In this document: in pieces, positions 59,735 through 64,000 of the stretch
How the letters are laid out: the number at the start of each line of letters is the position of its first letter
Numbering within the stretch: position 1 is the stretch's first letter
DNA from: Aphelenchoides besseyi
Lineage: Eukaryota; Nematoda; Chromadorea; Rhabditida; Aphelenchoididae
Assembly (NCBI GenBank): GCA_024699855.1
Contig: JAMPIQ010000002.1
Span: 11,594,001 to 11,658,000, forward strand
Direction of reading: 5' to 3'
Length of the DNA: 64,000 nucleotides
Program-made: the position numbers and the translations under genes
Notes under the pieces: generated by a model
The model's database searches: none
The model's input: the letters and a program-made list of their open reading frames with translations, nothing else
What the model was told of the DNA's origin: nothing

Positions 59735-62700
59735 ACTTCACGAATACTTAGAGGTTATTTTTGTTTTTTTGAAAATGCGAAAGAACAACTAATTACGTGC
59801 GTTTCTTCATCTAAAAGACCTTGAATAGACATCATGTTTTGTATTTGAACAACCTTTTTGTAGTGTTTGAATTTGTTTTCTACTTCTCAATTAGAGCTGT
59901 GAATTGAAACTCGCAAACGTATTTGATTGCTATTTCCACTTCTGGGCGCTTCAAAGGAACGTAGTTTTCTTAGCTGGGCGATTAGATAAGCCACAAAAGC
60001 CGTGGACTTTGAATTATCGAGAGCTTTCATCCGTTCAAGCACATGGCTAAGTGTTGGACAAAATTGATATCTCCACTCGTAAAAGTGCCAGTGGTCTCCG
60101 TAGGCCTTATAATCTTCGAGTTAGTTTTTATACCATAATAAAAATGTCGCCATCAGACTGTGCAATGAGCTAGTTTATAGGTTGAATTCGACTAAAAAGC
60201 TTTACTTCCTCTTTTATAAACTATTCATTTTCTTTTGTGTTGTGAAGGATGTAGACAGAAGTCGTAACATTACATTTGACTTAATTGTCTTATTTGACTT
60301 CCTATCCGTTTCCTGCAATAGTTCACTAATAATGTACGTGTGAAGCAAATATCAATTGTAGTCAAAGCTTTCGTTTTTCTGATATTTCACTTATGTTTTG
60401 TATGTTTATTGCTTGAAATTCATTTGGCCAGCTATACGACGAGTATCAAGCATAAGAGAGATCAGCGAAAGATTCCGAGGTTTAGTTTTCTGAGCATTTG
60501 GCTAACAATTATATTTGCAATAAAAAACTACAGGGTTTACTCAAAGTCTATTGAAATATAAAACGTGACTTTGAGTACGTTTAACATTATTTCAAACCTT
60601 TCACATGTGACAATTTGAGAAACATGAGCTCATGACTGCACACGAAACCTAAAACATCGCTCGTTTACAGCATCGTTCCTCACTTTCCTCGGGGAAGAAG
60701 AAGGCGTAAACGAGTGTGAGTTTGTCTTTTATCCACCAGCAGAGTCAATGGAGCGCTAGCCAGCGGTTCTTTTTAGCCACTGAAAAAATAAACTCGTGTG
60801 GCCAGTCGGGACTCGTTCATGCTCCTCTTGAATGCTGACCTTCCAACGCTTTCTTACTTCTTAACGTCGGCGCACGATCCCGCTCATTTTCTCATCTTTG
60901 CATTGTATTCTTTTACATCGAAAGTAAAAAAACGACGTCTTCACAAGCTCTTCTAGGCTCTCGGCCAAAGACGTTCACAAAAAAGTGCGGGACGATGGCA
61001 TAAAAGCTTTTGAGCCAAAGATTTCCTTCTGATTCGTGGTTACGTTAGTTCTTCTGTTATTCAAACTGCAACATTCTGTTTTCATTATTTTATTTAGAAT
61101 CATTATTTTCATATTAAAGTTTTGTTAGATTTCTAATGACGTTAACCGTTCACAACCTTGTGAACTTTTTTGTCTCATGATTTTAAGAAACTATTCATTA
61201 AATGAACGTAAAGATAGAGAATTCTCATTTCGTCTATCCTCTAACTATTTCACATCAACAGTTGTTTTTTGGAATACAACGTTGATGTTTGTCGCGGTGT
61301 CAAACTCGGCACTTACAAGAAAGTAGTTTCTTTCTATGTCGATTTCAATGTCATGAAAACCACCGGTTTGGTGAACTACTTTACCTAAAGTGTTAGACTA
61401 CTGACAACGAAAAGTCTTTTAGCTACGTTTTATCTTCCAACAGTTACTTAAACAATTTGATTGGTGATGCATTTCAATAAAGTCGTTGCAACGGCAAGTT
61501 ATTCAGATTGGGCATTCGTTCAGTTTTTTTGGAGTCTAAAAAGTAGAAATTCAGACTGTTTTTAAGATTCAATCTGATCGCTTATCTTAATCTTCCGTAC
61601 TTTCGTAGTCGGTGGTCAGAGCACTCGTCTGGAACTAGTGACTAACCAAGTGGGTTCTTCGACCACGCAACTCTTGTCCTTAAATTTCAACCACTACGTT
61701 TCGCACGCTCGTCGCTTCTCTATCACTAATCTCTTTCACACCACTTTCCATATTTTAGCTACTAATACGCAGTCCGCACACATTTTGCTTGTTCGTTCTT
61801 TTCGTCTTTCATTTTCGGATGTCCTTGTAATCAACGTGCTTGAGAATGTAAAACGAAGCTTCCCTGGCATTATTCTTTGTAATTTTCATGCAAAGATGTT
61901 CTTCAACGTTTGTGTGTTTATTCGGTTGTTTTCTCGAATCGTTTTATTTGCATTTTTCTTCGGCACATTGAACTAAATTGATCGCACTTTCTTCGCATTG
62001 TTTCATGAATGATCGTCACGTCGAACGTTGTTGAATATGATTCATAACGAAGACCAATCCTTAGAGTCAATAGTTTGAATTAAACAAGTAGCAGCATAGA
62101 TGGTGGATTCATGCGACTCTTCGAATTTAAAACCGCCGAATCATCCGCGACGTTGACGTTTCTATCTTCCTTAAGTTTCCCAATGAATGCGGAAAGAAGC
62201 AAGTTACGTCATAAACGCAATGCAATCATGATGATCATTGAGCACGCGTGACTTGAAAAAGATTCAAAGTGCATCGACCAAAACTTGAGAATATTCATCT
62301 CGGATACACTGCAACGTTTTCTTCATTTCCTTTTCATCTCCAAGTTCCGGTACGTAAACTTTTCACGCTCAAATAAGACAAATTAGTGACGCTTCATTTT
62401 GTACCTGATCATTCTCGGTAAGGTCACTGCATGACGTAAAAAACAAAATCGAACAACTTGACCATTCTTGCAATTCTTTTTCGAGTTCAAATCAAAAGAG
62501 CAATTTCTAGACGCTTAGAACGAATATGCAAACAAAACAGAATTTGTCTTGTTCCTCAACTAACTTGACCCTCTTCACGCACCCAACATGCAGTCGCGCC
62601 CGGAGGCTGTCGGCAGTGCAAAAAGACGATGCGCTGGAGGCAACCATAGAAAAAAGCGACAGACATGAGAAAGAACAATTTCCGGTCTATAAGAAATTTG

Positions 62701-63461
62701 TATCAGTTCTTTTTGTCGTCGTTCTTTTTTCTTTTGATCCACACCTATTCCCTCATACTCCCAATTCGTTCACAGCACGCGGACTGCCATATCATCAGCA
62801 GCTTGATTGTCCGTCGGCCCGCCTTCTGAGCGTCCTGAATCAACCCGATTGGAACGCGACTGTTGCTCTCTCGCCCGTCATGAAAAGTTTGCAGCCGCGC
62901 TTTTTACGGAATAAGTTCTGAGGAAGTTGATTTTGGGTTCCCAGTCGACTGTCGATTTCAATGGATAATTGTGTTCGTATCTTTAATGTCAACCCAAGCG
63001 AGATTGTTTGTTTAAGAGTTGTACTTCGAATTTGTTTGACACCATTTACGAGTTATACATCAATGTTTGCCGAACACGTTTACTCGTTTCATTCTCGTGA
63101 TTATTTTTATTATACTTCGGATAATTTATGTTAATTTAGCACGAAATGTGCTCGGCGGATACACTCACCGCCGTCACTGCCAAATTTACGGGCTTTTTTG
63201 TGACGCAATTCGCGCCATTATTGGTAGAAACGACACTTTGATTCGAACTTGTTCGTTAGCTTTTGGCCGCTCAGGTCATTCTCCGATTATCTTATCGCCA
63301 ATCAACGTCACTGTTCAATTGGAATTCAACGTGAAATACTGATCGATCTTGATTCGAAAGCACACTGTCAACACACAAAGTCTTCTCACTTTTACCTTCG
63401 TATTGTCATCGAAACGACAACTTTGCCTCAACTTTATCGCCCTAAAGGCACCCGCTTGGCA
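59735..63461. other. Long gene-poor stretch upstream of GRK
   Basis: About 3.7 kb without a recognised gene. ORFs at 61638-61976 and 62526-62921 have no domain, splice structure or copy elsewhere. It probably includes the promoter and 5' leader of the GRK gene. Confidence 0.45.
61600..61675 (+). pseudogene. Possible tRNA-derived pseudogene
   Basis: Contains tRNA-like words: a D-arm-like GGTGGTCAGAGCACTC, a loop CTGGAAC, and a T-arm-like GTGGGTTCTTCGACCAC hairpin. The acceptor stem does not pair and the anticodon stem is poor, so it is not a working tRNA. Confidence 0.25.
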
Positions 63462-64000
63462 ATGGAGATTGAAAACATTGTCGCCAATACGGTGTACATC
63501 AAAGCCCGAGAAAGTAAGTCGCGTGTAGTTGTTTGCGTGTTGTCCGTGACGTCCGCCCCATTTCCGACATTTAATTCACAAATTGATTTAAATTGAAACT
63601 GGGATATTCGAAACAACAATATGAAAGTCTATTGTCCACTTTCCCTAAAAATGTCTGAAATTGCACGAACCAAACCGGAAACATAAGAGTGAAAGAGTTG
63701 TGTGTAACCGGTATTCATTCTGCGTTCTACTTGTAGGTGGAGGTCAGAAGAAAGGCAAAAGCAAAAAGTGGAAAACGTACTTGCAATTTCCGCACTATCT
63801 TCAATGCATGTATCTTCGAAACGAGTGTGAACTCACGTAAGTTGTGATCTTTGATGCATCGAAAACTTGCGCTTAGATCGATCAAAATGATTTGCATCGA
63901 AGAAAACTGACCTAAAAAGCATTGAAACTCAAACCATCAAAATTTCCATTTAGATATTCATTCATAGTAGAAAGACAACCGATTGGAAAGTGTTTGTTTC
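63462..64000 (+). CDS. grk-1: G-protein-coupled receptor kinase, GRK4/5/6 type (5' part, cut by window end)
   Basis: Exon 1 (63462-63513) encodes MEIENIVANTVYIKARE, the N-terminal signature of the GRK4/5/6 group. Exon 2 (about 63736-63832) gives GGQKKGKSKKWKTYLQFPH, and exon 3 starts after a tttag acceptor near 63952 (YSFIVERQPIGKCLF), entering the RGS-homology domain. GRKs phosphorylate active receptors at the plasma membrane. The N-terminal helix seen here is the part that contacts the receptor, and the basic patch binds membrane lipid or calmodulin. The kinase domain is beyond the window. The symbol follows the single nematode member of this group. Confidence 0.9.

Noticed and set aside
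62526..62921. 131-codon plus-strand ORF before GRK
   Set aside because: No recognised domain; composition not gene-like; probably chance in a gene-poor stretch.
1..64000. CRISPR arrays, rRNA genes, prophage, bacterial operon signals
   Set aside because: Searched by eye on both strands; none found, and the gene structure is eukaryotic throughout.

Overview
The window looks like a piece of a nematode nuclear genome, and I see nothing bacterial in it. Genes are split by many tiny GT-AG introns of about 35-50 bases with T-rich acceptors (ttttag, tttcag). Several genes have an acceptor-like site only a few bases before the ATG, as expected for spliced-leader trans-splicing. The gene content is animal: STAT, AGAP-type ArfGAP, KIDINS220-like, sarcoglycan, GRK, cuticlin-type ZP protein, MUT-7-like exonuclease. 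I cannot name the species.

The dominant structure is a large inverted duplication. Bases 1-7510 reappear, reverse-complemented, at about 38580-45910, separated by 31 kb of unique sequence. The left arm begins at the window edge, so the repeat may extend further. Each arm carries the same four items: a small 120-residue Cys/His protein gene, a ubiquitin-like + kinase-like gene, a degenerate internally deleted mariner, and a PLD3-type phospholipase D gene. Most of each arm is nearly identical, but the ubiquitin-like exons differ by about 9% while nearby introns differ by about 2%.

The spacer (7.5-38.6 kb) is compact and ordinary. In order it holds an AGAP/centaurin-gamma ArfGAP (+), Cys-rich repeat protein A (-), tRNA-Trp, STAT (-), Cys-rich repeat protein B (-), a tiny membrane ORF plus UFC1 (+), an R3H-domain protein (+), a ZP/cuticlin-type membrane protein (-), a GMAP-210-like golgin (+) and KIDINS220 (-).

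The stretch from 45.9 to 57.5 kb is accessory in character. Two tandem arrays of one ~165-base repeat lie in opposite orientation at its ends. Between them are a broken Helitron-like/Ulp1-protease element, an unrecognised minus-strand gene fragment, a PITP pseudogene with retained introns, an apparently intact MUT-7-like exonuclease gene, and a 910-base transposon with long terminal inverted repeats. The window then returns to ordinary genes: alpha/epsilon-sarcoglycan (-), a small unknown ORF, about 3.7 kb without a recognisable gene, and the 5' end of a GRK4/5/6-type kinase (+) that runs off the edge.

The most notable item is the duplicated ubiquitin-like + kinase-like gene. It has a plausible D-x-H-x-x-N ... 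D active-site pattern, sits in an inverted repeat, and shows unusually concentrated replacement differences between its two copies.
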